A stretch of DNA of 64,000 bases from the NCBI RefSeq assembly GCF_025717065.2, contig NZ_JAOVZO020000009.1, forward strand, positions 1 through 64,000, given 5' to 3'. How positions within the stretch are numbered: the stretch's first letter is position 1; each line of letters starts with the position of its first letter. Positions 1 to 8,611 of this stretch are shown piece by piece. Under the pieces are notes generated by a model. That model did no database searches, was not told where the DNA came from, and saw nothing but the letters and a program-made list of their open reading frames with translations. The translations under genes and the position numbers were made by a program. The stretch is from Tahibacter soli. GTDB lineage: Bacteria; Pseudomonadota; Gammaproteobacteria; Xanthomonadales; Rhodanobacteraceae.

Positions 1-202
1 GTTTGGCACCGCCGCCGGTGTCGCGTTTCATGCCAGGCTTGCGTTCGTGGCCGGTGCCGACATCGTCCTGCCTCGCGACGGTCGTGCCCGCATCGCGCAG
101 GGCCTGCGCGACGAGCGATTGAGAAACGTTGGAGGAGACCGCGAAACCCGACCAGAGCGCGGCGGCCAGTGCGACCGCGAGCGGCGACAACGAAGACTTC
201 AT
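1..202 (-). CDS. Secreted protein, N-terminal part only
   Basis: The left edge cuts this gene; 67 codons are visible. The ATG at 202 follows a GGGAAAG ribosome binding site. The first residues, MKSSLSPLAVALAAALWSGF, form a typical Sec signal peptide (Lys near the start, then an Ala/Leu-rich core), so the product is exported. The rest of the visible chain is polar and glycine-rich, with no family I can recognise. It is divergent from the ankyrin gene at 456, sharing about 250 bases of upstream DNA. Export is well supported; function is unknown. Confidence 0.6.
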   Translation of the reverse strand, partial: MKSSLSPLAVALAAALWSGFAVSSNVSQSLVAQALRDAGTTVARQDDVGTGHERKPGMKRDTGGGAK

Positions 203-455
203 GCGACTTTCCCTTGCGACGAACGACGACAATCGACGCGCCCGTTCGCGCCGACAGGTTGCGTAGCGGAAGTTCGACCGCGAATCGATCAGTGCCACGT
301 GTTCCCGGTGCGGGCGTTCCTGCTACGCTAGCCGTGGCGTCGCAAGCCGCCTCCGGGTCCGCGGAAAGGGTTCAACCCACTTGTCTGTCATACAAAACAC
401 CGACCTTTGTGCAGCCGGGCTTGCGGACCTTCGGCACTCATGCATGGAGGTTGTC

Positions 456-2003
456 GTGAAAGACCTGCCGCAGCGCCCGCATCTGGGCCATCTGAAGAAA
501 CAGGCGAAAGAACTGCTGGCCGCGTATCGCGAACGCGATGCCGCCGCGCTCGCGCGGCTGCGCGCCGCGCTGCCCGCAGCCGGCGGACGCGATGACGACG
601 CGATCGTCGCGATGGACCTGCGCCTCGCCGACGCGCAGTCGTGTCTCGCGCGCGAGTACGGGTTCGCGTCGTGGACGCAGCTCAAGGACTACGTCGAGGC
701 GCAATCGGCGCAGGACGACGCGCAGCGCCTCGAGCAGTGGCGCACGTGGACGTTCGGCGCCGGCTATCACGGCGCGAAGCCGCAGCTCGCCGCGCGGCTG
801 CTGCGCGAGCATCCGCGGCTCGTCGCCGGCGACGCGGCGCTCGCCTGCGCGGTCGGCGACGTCGCGACCGTGCGCGCGCATATCGCCAAAGATCCACAAT
901 GGACCAAAGCGCGCGGCGGCGCGTCGATGTCCCCGCTCGTGAGCGCCTGCTTTTCCGGATTGATCCGCCTGCCGGAATTCGCGCGGGGCATCCGCGACTG
1001 TGCCGCGCTGCTGCTCGACGCCGGCGCCGATCCGAACGACCGGACGGTGGACCCCGCGTTTCCCGACGATCCGCTGTCCGCGCTCTACGGCGCCGCGGGC
1101 CGCAATCACGACGCGGCGCTGACGCGCCTGTTGCTCGACGCCGGCGCCGATCCGAACGACAACGAATCGCTGTATCACGCGGTCGAAGCCGACGACGACA
1201 CGTGCGCACGCCTGCTGCTCGAAGCCGGCGCGCGCGTGAGCGGTTGCAACGCGCTGTATCGCGCGCTCGACTTCGAACGCCCGTCGACGCTGCGCCTGCT
1301 GCTGGCGCACGGCGGCGACGCGAACGAAGGCGGCCCGATCGGCAGTCCGCTGCTGCATGCGATCCGCCGCCGGCGTTCGGTCGATGTCGTGCGCATCCTG
1401 CTCGACGCCGGTGCCGATCCGAACGCGCGCAACGCGCACGGCGTCGACGCGTATCGTTTCGCGCGATGCATGGGCCTGCCGGAAGTCGCCGCGCTGCTGC
1501 GCGAGGCCGGCGCCGAGAGTGCGGAGGACGACGACGATCGCTTCCTCGCTGCCTGCGCGAACGCCGACCGCGCGGCCGTGCGCGCGATGCTCGACGCCGA
1601 TCCGAAGCGCATCGCAACACTCTCGCAAGCGCAGCTTCGCCTGTTGCCGGAACTCGCCGCGAACGGCTGCGCAGACGCGGTGCGCACGATGGTCGAGGCC
1701 GGCTGGCCGGTCGCGACGCCGGGCGGCGACTGGCGCGCGAGCGCGCTCAACCACGCGGTGTTTCGCGGCGACGCGTCGCTCGCGGCGTTTCTCCTCGCGC
1801 ACGGCGCGCGCTACGACGAACGCCACGGCTACGGCGACAACGTGTACGGTACGCTGAGCTTCGCGTCGAACGCGCAGCCGGTCGACGGCGGCGACTGGCT
1901 CGGCTGCGCGCGCGCGCTGATCGAAGGCGGCGCGCCGCTGCCGGACGCGGACTACACTTTTTCGGAAGATGTCGCAGAGTACTTTTCGGAACTTCGCCAC
2001 TGA
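456..2003 (+). CDS. Ankyrin repeat protein
   Basis: A 515-residue protein with a series of ankyrin repeats. The signature LLLDAGADPND or close variants recurs near residues 184, 222, 250, 280, 312 and 440, so the fold is a protein-protein interaction scaffold; the partner is unknown. The first 65 residues (MKDLPQRPHLGHLKKQAKELL onward, truncated here) are a conserved N-terminal helix pair seen in this bacterial ankyrin family. I chose the GTG at 456 because GGAGG lies 5 bases upstream; an in-frame ATG at 444 would put the ribosome site inside the coding region. There is no signal peptide, so it is probably cytoplasmic. It is followed by a strong hairpin and a VOC gene on the same strand. Confidence 0.88.
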   Translation: MKDLPQRPHLGHLKKQAKELLAAYRERDAAALARLRAALPAAGGRDDDAIVAMDLRLADAQSCLAREYGFASWTQLKDYVEAQSAQDDAQRLEQWRTWTFGAGYHGAKPQLAARLLREHPRLVAGDAALACAVGDVATVRAHIAKDPQWTKARGGASMSPLVSACFSGLIRLPEFARGIRDCAALLLDAGADPNDRTVDPAFPDDPLSALYGAAGRNHDAALTRLLLDAGADPNDNESLYHAVEADDDTCARLLLEAGARVSGCNALYRALDFERPSTLRLLLAHGGDANEGGPIGSPLLHAIRRRRSVDVVRILLDAGADPNARNAHGVDAYRFARCMGLPEVAALLREAGAESAEDDDDRFLAACANADRAAVRAMLDADPKRIATLSQAQLRLLPELAANGCADAVRTMVEAGWPVATPGGDWRASALNHAVFRGDASLAAFLLAHGARYDERHGYGDNVYGTLSFASNAQPVDGGDWLGCARALIEGGAPLPDADYTFSEDVAEYFSELRH

Positions 2004-2009
2004 CCCGCG

Positions 2010-2039
2010 GCGGCGGCGAGGCTCGCGCCTCGCCGCCGC
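2010..2039 (+). terminator. GC-rich hairpin after ankyrin gene
   Basis: A perfect 12-bp stem (2010-2021 with 2028-2039) and 6-base loop begins 7 bases after the ankyrin stop codon. No T tract follows, so it may be a terminator of the GC-rich type or an mRNA 3' stabiliser. Confidence 0.5.
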
Positions 2040-2057
2040 ACCTGACTGGATCCCGCC

Positions 2058-2450
2058 ATGATCGATGCTGCACTCAACGGCGCCGTCGTCTTCGCCAAGA
2101 ACGTCGACCGCCTGACCGCGTTCTACCGCGACGCGATGTCGCTCGCCGTCACGCACGAAGAGCCCGGCCTCGCCGTGCTCGAAGGCAACGGCGTGCAACT
2201 GGTGCTGCACGCGATACCGCCGCATATCGCCGACACGTTCGAGATCGCCGACCCGCCGGTCGCACGCGAGGACACGGCCATCAAGCTGTTCTTCCGCGTC
2301 GCCGATTTCGATGCCGCACGCACGGCGGCGGCGGCGCACGGCGGACGCTTCGACCCGCCCGAAAGGGAATGGGGCGCGCGCGGGTTTCGCGCGTGCGAGG
2401 GCGTCGATCCCGAGGGCAACGTCGTGCAGATCCGCACGCCTGCGGATTGA
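2058..2450 (+). CDS. VOC family (glyoxalase/bleomycin resistance-like) protein
   Basis: A 130-residue single-domain protein of the vicinal oxygen chelate fold: two beta-alpha-beta-beta-beta modules, opening with the AVVFAKNVDRLTAFYRDAM pattern and ending with the family-typical DPEGNVVQIRTP. Members bind a metal and act as lyases, dioxygenases or drug-binding proteins; the substrate cannot be told from sequence. Size matches the family. It lies 18 bases downstream of the hairpin that follows the ankyrin gene. It is convergent with the secreted protein gene at 2460, with only 9 bases between the stops. Confidence 0.85.
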   Translation: MIDAALNGAVVFAKNVDRLTAFYRDAMSLAVTHEEPGLAVLEGNGVQLVLHAIPPHIADTFEIADPPVAREDTAIKLFFRVADFDAARTAAAAHGGRFDPPEREWGARGFRACEGVDPEGNVVQIRTPAD

Positions 2451-2459
2451 CGCTACGCT

Positions 2460-3038
2460 TTAGCGTTCGGCGCGTTGAAAATCCGACGTCCAGTTCACTT
2501 CCCACGTCTTGCCGCCGTCGCCGGAGTACGCCTGCTCCCAGCGCGCCGATGCAGGCGTGATGCGCGACCAGGTCGTCCTGACGCGCACCGGTTTGCCGCG
2601 CAGCGTGTCGTCGGCCCAGAACGTGCCGACGCCGCCGGCGAACGCGCCCCTGATCGGCGGATCGAGGTTGCCGGCCGGGTTGCGGCCGTCGAGCCACCAG
2701 CTCGACCATTGCCCGGTCTGCGGGTCGTACGCGCGCAGGCTGGCGCCGCGGTAGGCGCCGTCGGGCAGATTGAACACGTTGTCGCCGACGTTGCCCCAGC
2801 CGTCCATCAGCTTGCGGACCGAGATCGTGCCGTCGAACTCGACCCAGTCGTCGCTGTTCGCGAGGCGTTCCCTGAGCTTGCGATGACTGACGCGCCAGTC
2901 GCCGACGAGGAAGTCGAAATCGTGCAGCCCCGCGAGGTTCGCGGGTTTCGCCGGCGGCGGCGCATCCTGCGTGGCGGCGGCGTTCGATGCGGCGAGTGCG
3001 AACAGCAGCGCGGTCGTCGTTGCGGTCAGGGCGTGCAT
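2460..3038 (-). CDS. Secreted DUF1579-like protein
   Basis: A 192-residue protein with a clear signal peptide (MHALTATTTALLFALAASNAA) ending near residue 22, then a lipocalin-like beta-rich domain. The motif HDFDFLVGDWRVSHRKLRE near residue 42 and the later Trp-rich strands resemble DUF1579-type proteins, which have no assigned reaction. The ATG at 3038 has GGAG 6 bases upstream. It stands alone between convergent and same-strand neighbours. Export is well supported; the family call is moderate. Confidence 0.75.
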   Translation of the reverse strand: MHALTATTTALLFALAASNAAATQDAPPPAKPANLAGLHDFDFLVGDWRVSHRKLRERLANSDDWVEFDGTISVRKLMDGWGNVGDNVFNLPDGAYRGASLRAYDPQTGQWSSWWLDGRNPAGNLDPPIRGAFAGGVGTFWADDTLRGKPVRVRTTWSRITPASARWEQAYSGDGGKTWEVNWTSDFQRAER

Positions 3039-3181
3039 GTGTGCTCCGGCATCGTCGTGTCGCGGCGATTGTCGGCGGCGTGCGACAGCGGACCTACGAC
3101 CGCTTCATGCGGCGCGCGCGAGACCACTGTGCCAAGTTCCGCGATGCCGCGAGCCGCGCCGCGCACGCCGGTGTCGAAAAA

Positions 3182-5307
3182 TTACCGACGCGCGAGCAGC
3201 GCGCCGACCGCGTCGGCAATCCGCTGCAGCAGCACTTCGTCGTACGGCAGCCAAGGCACGGCGGCGAGCTTGCCGCGCTTCGCCGGCAGTTCGAGTTCGA
3301 CCGGCGCGCCGTCGTCGGTGACGCGCGCGGTCGAAAGGTGCACGGCATGGCTGCCGACGCGCACATGCCGCTCGTCGACCGCGACGCGTCCCGCGTCGAT
3401 CTCGTGCGCCAGCGCGAGCGTCAGCGCGCGCCGACGCATCTGCGCCATTTCGCCGAGCGGCAGCGTGCCGAGCCGGTCGACGCGTGCGCGACGCTCGGTT
3501 CTCGGGTGCGACGGCCGCGCCGACGACGACGGCGATTCGTCGTCGATCGCGAACGCGCTGACGCTCACGAGCAGGTCGACCGCGCGGCAGGCTTCGGAAA
3601 ACACGACCGCGTCGAGGTCGGCCAGCGTCGTGCGCTGCGCGCGACCGTCGCGATAGCGCGTGAAATGCAGGTCGATCGTGTCGCAATGCGCGTCGATGCC
3701 GGGATACAGCCCGTATTCCATTTCGAGATCGACGCGCACGTCACCGAACCAGCGCTCGATCAGCCGATCGTTGCCGGCGATCGTCCAGCTCTCGCGGCGC
3801 GCGACGCCCAGCAGCGGCCGCGTCGCCACGGTGTGGCCGGCGAACGTCGCGGTGCGGTTCGCCGCGCGCTCGTCGTCGGCCGGCCGATAGTGTTCGCGAA
3901 ACGCCTGCCGGAACGGCTGCCGCAGCCGCGCCGCGACGATGTGCGCCTGCCACGCCGCGCGTTCGTCGTCGCTCGCCGTCACGGGATGCCACAGCCGGAT
4001 GCGATCGCCGGCCGCCAGTTCGAGAGCGCCGCCCGCGGCATCGTGCAGCGCTTCGCCGTCGAGCATGAAGCTGCGCGGCACCGCTTCGCCCGACTGCGCC
4101 TGCCACACGAGCGTGCGCGCGAGCGCGGCGCCGCCGGGCGCGTGCGCCAGACGCGTGCGCCATTCGTCCGGCGTCAGGGCGAGGCCCTGCCAGTACGTGC
4201 TTTCGAGAAACTTCGCGAGTAGCGCCTGCTGCGCCTTGTCGGGCTCGGCCACGGTCAGCCGCAAGGCCACTTCCGGACGCGCGCCGAGTTTTTTTCGGCC
4301 GGCCGCAGATGGCGTTCGAGTTTCTTTTCGACGCCGGCGTGGCGGATCTCTTTGAGCGTATCGCGCAGCGCGCGCACGCTTTCGGGCGTCGGCGTACCGG
4401 CGATCGTTTCGCCGAGGCGGATCGCGAGCGACTGCGACGGCACGGTTTTCGCGGCGGTCGGCGCGAGGCAGGCCAGCCGCAGCAGGCGCGGACACACCTG
4501 CGCGTACCACGCCTCGTCGCGTAGCGCCGCGACCTCGGCCGCGCGCGCGAGCACCGGCGTGTCGTCGGTCGTGAACGCCTTGTCGGACTGGTACGGCACG
4601 CGGCCGGCGTGGATGTCTTCGAGCTGCGCCAGCGCCTTGGCGAGCGCCCTGCGCGAGAATTCGACGTAGGCCGGCTCGTGCGCGAGCGGCCGGCCGAAGT
4701 ATTCGCTCGCGCTTTCGATCCAGTAGTGCACTTCTATCGCCGTGCGCAGTCGCGCGAGCGTGCACGGCGCGACGTGTTCGAGCGCGTCGAATTCGTCGAG
4801 CACGTACGGCGCATGCGCGTAGCGTTCGCGCACGGTGCGGCGCAGGCCGTCGACGCAGGCCGGACCGGCGATGCGCGCGAGCAGCAGCAGGTTGTAGCGC
4901 GCGTCGGCGTCGAAGACGTCGCCGAGCCGCGGAAGGCGCTGCCCGACGATGTCGTTGAGCGTCGCGCGCAGTTGCGCCGACGGTTCTTCGGCGAGCTGGC
5001 ACACGTACGCCTCGATCGGCGCGCCGGGCAGCGCGACGAGTTCGCGCAGCACCGCATCGGAGAATTTCGGCAGCATCCGCCGCTGCGCCAGCTGCCGTCG
5101 GATCGCGACCGCCGCCTCCCGCGCCGCGCCGCTCGCGCCGCCGTCGAACCGGTGCGCGCGGTGCACGGCCGGCCACAGATCGCCGATCTGCCGCGGATCG
5201 AGGCCGTCGATGTCGATCGGCGGACCGACGAAGCGCGCGTGGTCGGTCGCGTCGGTCAGACGCGCAAGGATCTGCGCGCAGCGCGCATTCGGGTCGTTCG
5301 TGCTCAT
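3182..5307 (-). CDS. DUF4132 domain protein, split by a -1 frame change
   Basis: The reading frame starts at ATG 5307 (MSTNDPNARCAQILARL) and runs 350 codons to a TGA at 4255-4257. The adjacent -1 frame then carries the rest to the TAA at 3182. The second half holds the DUF4132-like features: LTPDEWRTRLAHAPGG, ARTLVWQAQ, RIRLWHPV and a QPFRQAFREHY stretch. These families have no proven activity; some members sit with WGR or MolR-like proteins. The frames meet exactly at an A AAA AAC heptamer (4294-4288), so a -1 slip would give a 708-residue fusion. Possible explanations are programmed frameshifting, slippage on the A7 run, a real loss-of-function indel, or a sequencing error. The N-terminal half alone lacks the DUF4132 region. 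Confidence 0.7.
4288..4294 (-). other. Putative -1 slippery heptamer A AAA AAC
   Basis: On the coding (minus) strand, zero-frame codons read GAA AAA AAC TCG. Bases 4294-4288 therefore form A AAA AAC in the phase needed for tandem -1 slippage. The next -1 codon (CTC at 4288) opens the frame encoding the DUF4132 C-terminal half. I see no Shine-Dalgarno-like stimulator upstream and have not proven a downstream pseudoknot. Confidence 0.45.
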
Positions 5308-5429
5308 GCGGCCGTGCCGTCGTCGATGCAATCTTCCCATCCTAGCGCGACGGCGCGCCCCGACGCGCAAGCGCGTCGACGACTGTCCGGTGCTACCGCT
5401 ACCCGGCGTGCGCTTCGGCCGACGCCGCG

Positions 5430-8240
5430 CTAAGGGTCCTTTGCGTGCGCATTGGCCAGCGCCGCGCCCGACGCATGCGCCGCCGGGTTCATCCAGATGT
5501 CCGATGCGCCGCGCATGCCGCTTTCGGCGAGCAGCTGCGCATGGCGACGGTCGGAGCAGCCGCCGGCGAGCGTGCCCGGGTCCATGACGCTGTGCACGAG
5601 CAGTTCGGCGAGCACGTCGCCGCGGTCGAGCGCGTCGGCGTGCAGCGATTCGAGTTCGCGCGCGGCGCCTTGCGCGTCGCCGCGCGCCCGCGCGATCAGC
5701 GCGTCGATCGTGCGGATGCGCCGGCGCTCGTACCAGTCGTCGTCCGGCACGAGCGCGGCGGCCGTCGCGGCGTCGCGCTTCGCCTCGTCGGTGCGGCCGA
5801 GCGCGAGCGCGATCTCGGCGCGCGTGACGCGCGCGTTCGCGACGAGCAGGCGGTACTGCGCGCGCGTGACTTCGGGCAATACGTCGTCGACGAGTTCGCG
5901 TGCGGCGTCGAGTTCGCCGACGCGCGCGAGCAGCGGCGCGATTTCGATCGCGAGGTTCCAGCGGTGCTGGCGGTTGGCGAGGTCGCGCACTTGCTTGCGC
6001 ATCGGCATGAGCAGGCGCCGCGCTTCGCCGAGATCGCCGGCGTGGATCGCGAGTTCCGCGCTCGCGATGTCGGCCAGCTGGTCGAGCACCGGCTGGCCCG
6101 ACGCACGGCATTCGCGAATGTCGTTGCGCGACGCCGACGTGCGGCCCTGCATCAGATGGATCGATCCGCGCAGGCAGCCGTTCGCGAGCGCGATCTGCGG
6201 CAGGTTGTCGCCGGCGCGCAGCGCGCGTTCGGCATCCGCGAGCGTCGCGAGCGCGGCGTCGTAGTGTCCGCGCAGGTAGTCCAGGCGCGCCGCGTTCAAC
6301 CCCACCGAGTACGCGGCGCGGCCCTGCAGCGGTTCGGCTCGCAGCCTCGCGAGGCGACGGTCGACGGCGGCGAAGTCGAGCCGCAGCGTGTCTTCGTGCA
6401 GCAGATGCAGATCGATCACGCGCCGCTCGTACGCACGGCCCGACGATTCGGCCACCGCCGCGGCCTGCGCGAACCGTTCGCGCGCGCGGTCGGTGTCGCC
6501 GGTCTCGTCGAGGTACAGCGCGGTGCGGCGCAGCGCTTCGATTTCCACGCCGGGGTTGCCGGCGAGCCGCGCCTCGGCGAGCAGTTCGTCGAGCCGGCGC
6601 GGCGCGTCGTTGCCGCGCGGCCCGTACAGGTCGGCGTAGACCCGCGTGCGCAGCGCGCCGAGCTTGTCGCCGGCGGCGTCGAACGCGCGCACGGCGGCGT
6701 CGAACAGCGCGGCGTCGAGCGGCCGGCCGTTGTCGGCCTGCGCCTCGACGTACAGCAGCGTCGCCTGCGCGCGCTCGCGTTCCCAGCCGAGTTTTGCCGC
6801 GACGTCGATGGCCGCCTGCGCGGATTTCGCCGCGCGCGCCATGTCGCGGTTTGCGATTTCCACGTCGGCGCGCTGCATCAGCCAGCGCAGCGCCGGCGCA
6901 GGCTGCGCGGGCGGTTCGCCGGCGAGGAGCTGCGCCGCGTCGCGCGTGCGACCCAGTCGCTTGAGCGCGGACGCCTGGCCCAGCCGGTACGCCACGTCGC
7001 CGCCGGCGTGTGCCAGCGCCGCGAACGCGCGCGCGGCGGCCGCGTCGTCGTGCAGGATCAGCGAACGCTGCGCGTCGACCGGCGCGCGCAGCGGTCGAGG
7101 CAGCGCGTCGATCCACGCCGCGGCGCGCGTGAGTTCCGCTTGCGCAGCGCCCTGCTGGCCGAGTTCGTCGAGCGTCTGCGCGAGCCGCACCCGCGCGTAG
7201 CCGAACGCCGGCGCCTTGTCGACGACGGTCGTGTAGGCGCGTGCCGCATCGCTCCAGCGATGGCGCTGCTCGGCCACCCAGCCCTGCGCGAATTCGGCCG
7301 CGGTCGCAGCGTCCAGCGCGAGCGCCGGATACGATGCCGCGTCCTGCGACGGCACGACCGCCGCGAGCACGTCGCGGCCGACGGCGTCGAGCGTTGCGAC
7401 CAGCGCATCGGCGGAGCTGGCCCGCATCACGTCGGGCGGCGGGCTCGATCCGCGAAAGCGCGCCGACACGCGCCACGGCACGTCGCCGCCGGGCGCCATT
7501 TCGACGCCGAGCACGATCGCAAGCTCGCCGCAGTCGCGGCAGGCGTCGGTCGCCGCGGCGACCGTGAGTTCGGGAAAACTGCGCAGCTGCCATTCGAGCC
7601 ACGCCTGCAGGAGCGGCGTCGCCCAGCGCGCGTCGTCCGGCAACTCGGCCCCGGTCGCGGCGATCAGCGCCACGCGCCGGTGCGTGCTCGCGACGGAATC
7701 CGCGCGCAGCAACGCCGCGCCGCCGAGCGCGACGGTCGCAGCGATCGCCGCGGCGGCCCAGAGCAGCGGACGCCGTCGCGCCGTGTGCGCGGCGATCGCC
7801 GGTACCGGCGCCACCTCGCAGGCCGCCGCGACCGCCGCGGGATCGGGCAGGATGGCAGCGACGGATTCGGATTCCGCGGGTGCTTCGGGCGGACAGACGA
7901 CCGCATGCGCCGACGCGGGCGGATCGAACACGTAGCCCTGCTTCGGCACGGTGCGTATCCACTGTTTCGCGGTGCGGCCGAATGCGCGGCGCATCAGCCA
8001 GATACAGTTCGTCAGACTCGCGTCTTCGACGACCGCGCCGCACCACACCTTGCGAAAGATCGTCTCGCGCGTCTGCAGCACGCCGGGCTCGCGCAGGAAC
8101 AGCAGCAGCAGGCCGAAGCAGCGCGGATTGAGTTCGTACGACGAATCGCCGCGCCGCACGGTGCGATAGCGCAAATCGATTTCGATATCGCCCAGGCGCA
8201 GACGCTGGACGTCCGACGGCCAGTGAGGCTGCTCAGCCAT
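5430..8240 (-). CDS. Membrane-bound winged-helix/TPR regulator (CadC-like)
   Basis: A 936-residue protein. Residues 12-105 form an OmpR/PhoB-type winged helix (LGDIEIDLRYRTVRR, then IRTVPKQGYVFDPP, the closing wing signature). One transmembrane helix lies near 158-178. The rest is a long alpha-helical, TPR-like periplasmic region. No receiver domain is present, so this is a one-component CadC-type design in which the periplasmic part senses and the cytoplasmic part binds DNA. The start at 8240 has GGAGG just upstream; an upstream in-frame start is less likely. The gene closest downstream is the DUF4132 gene, 122 bases away on the same strand. The signal it senses is unknown. A relative lies at 31066. 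Confidence 0.85.
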   Translation of the reverse strand: MAEQPHWPSDVQRLRLGDIEIDLRYRTVRRGDSSYELNPRCFGLLLLFLREPGVLQTRETIFRKVWCGAVVEDASLTNCIWLMRRAFGRTAKQWIRTVPKQGYVFDPPASAHAVVCPPEAPAESESVAAILPDPAAVAAACEVAPVPAIAAHTARRRPLLWAAAAIAATVALGGAALLRADSVASTHRRVALIAATGAELPDDARWATPLLQAWLEWQLRSFPELTVAAATDACRDCGELAIVLGVEMAPGGDVPWRVSARFRGSSPPPDVMRASSADALVATLDAVGRDVLAAVVPSQDAASYPALALDAATAAEFAQGWVAEQRHRWSDAARAYTTVVDKAPAFGYARVRLAQTLDELGQQGAAQAELTRAAAWIDALPRPLRAPVDAQRSLILHDDAAAARAFAALAHAGGDVAYRLGQASALKRLGRTRDAAQLLAGEPPAQPAPALRWLMQRADVEIANRDMARAAKSAQAAIDVAAKLGWERERAQATLLYVEAQADNGRPLDAALFDAAVRAFDAAGDKLGALRTRVYADLYGPRGNDAPRRLDELLAEARLAGNPGVEIEALRRTALYLDETGDTDRARERFAQAAAVAESSGRAYERRVIDLHLLHEDTLRLDFAAVDRRLARLRAEPLQGRAAYSVGLNAARLDYLRGHYDAALATLADAERALRAGDNLPQIALANGCLRGSIHLMQGRTSASRNDIRECRASGQPVLDQLADIASAELAIHAGDLGEARRLLMPMRKQVRDLANRQHRWNLAIEIAPLLARVGELDAARELVDDVLPEVTRAQYRLLVANARVTRAEIALALGRTDEAKRDAATAAALVPDDDWYERRRIRTIDALIARARGDAQGAARELESLHADALDRGDVLAELLVHSVMDPGTLAGGCSDRRHAQLLAESGMRGASDIWMNPAAHASGAALANAHAKDP

Positions 8241-8611
8241 ACATCCCTCCGCAGTGAGGCTCGCGCGGCCATCATGGCCCCACACCCTCCCCCGCCCCCC
8301 GGCAGGCGAACGCTACGCTTCCTGTCGTTCAAGCAAGCAAAAGCGTACAGAACGCCGTCGTATAGCGCAGTCGCCTCGCGGACACAAGTAGCAGCGTACG
8401 GAGTTGTGTCGGCCGTCGCGAACGCGGTGCGCCGGCCATTACTTTTCTCTATGTGTAAATCGATCCAACTATAGGTTTTCCTTGTCGTACCGATCGATCG
8501 GTACGCATGCGTACGGAAGGTCGGGAGCACAAAACGAGACGGCGGCCGGTTCGACCGGCCGCCGTCCATACACCGCGGGTAACGGAAGGCCATCTTCCCC
8601 GCCGACGACCT
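8241..8611. promoter_or_regulatory. Intergenic region with stacked palindromes
   Basis: A gap of 371 bases upstream of the winged-helix regulator. It holds two overlapping perfect palindromes, an 18-mer at 8487-8504 (GTACCGATCGATCGGTAC) and a 14-mer at 8501-8514 (GTACGCATGCGTAC), next to an A/T-rich stretch at 8440-8480. Such sites are plausible protein-binding sites, for example for autoregulation. I see no gene here. Confidence 0.35.
8538..8566 (-). terminator. Rho-independent terminator after M28 peptidase
   Basis: A perfect 12-bp stem (8538-8549 with 8555-8566) with a 5-base loop. Read on the minus strand it lies 45 bases past the peptidase stop and is followed by TCGTTTTG, a short U tract. 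Confidence 0.7.

Noticed and set aside
438-2339. Long antisense open frame over the ankyrin gene
   Set aside because: Composition is Arg/Ala-rich and low-complexity, as expected from a shadow of GC-rich codons; the plus-strand frame shows real ankyrin motifs.
5445-8474. Long plus-strand open frame opposite the winged-helix regulator
   Set aside because: No recognisable domain; the minus-strand gene has clear winged-helix and TPR patterns and a good ribosome site.
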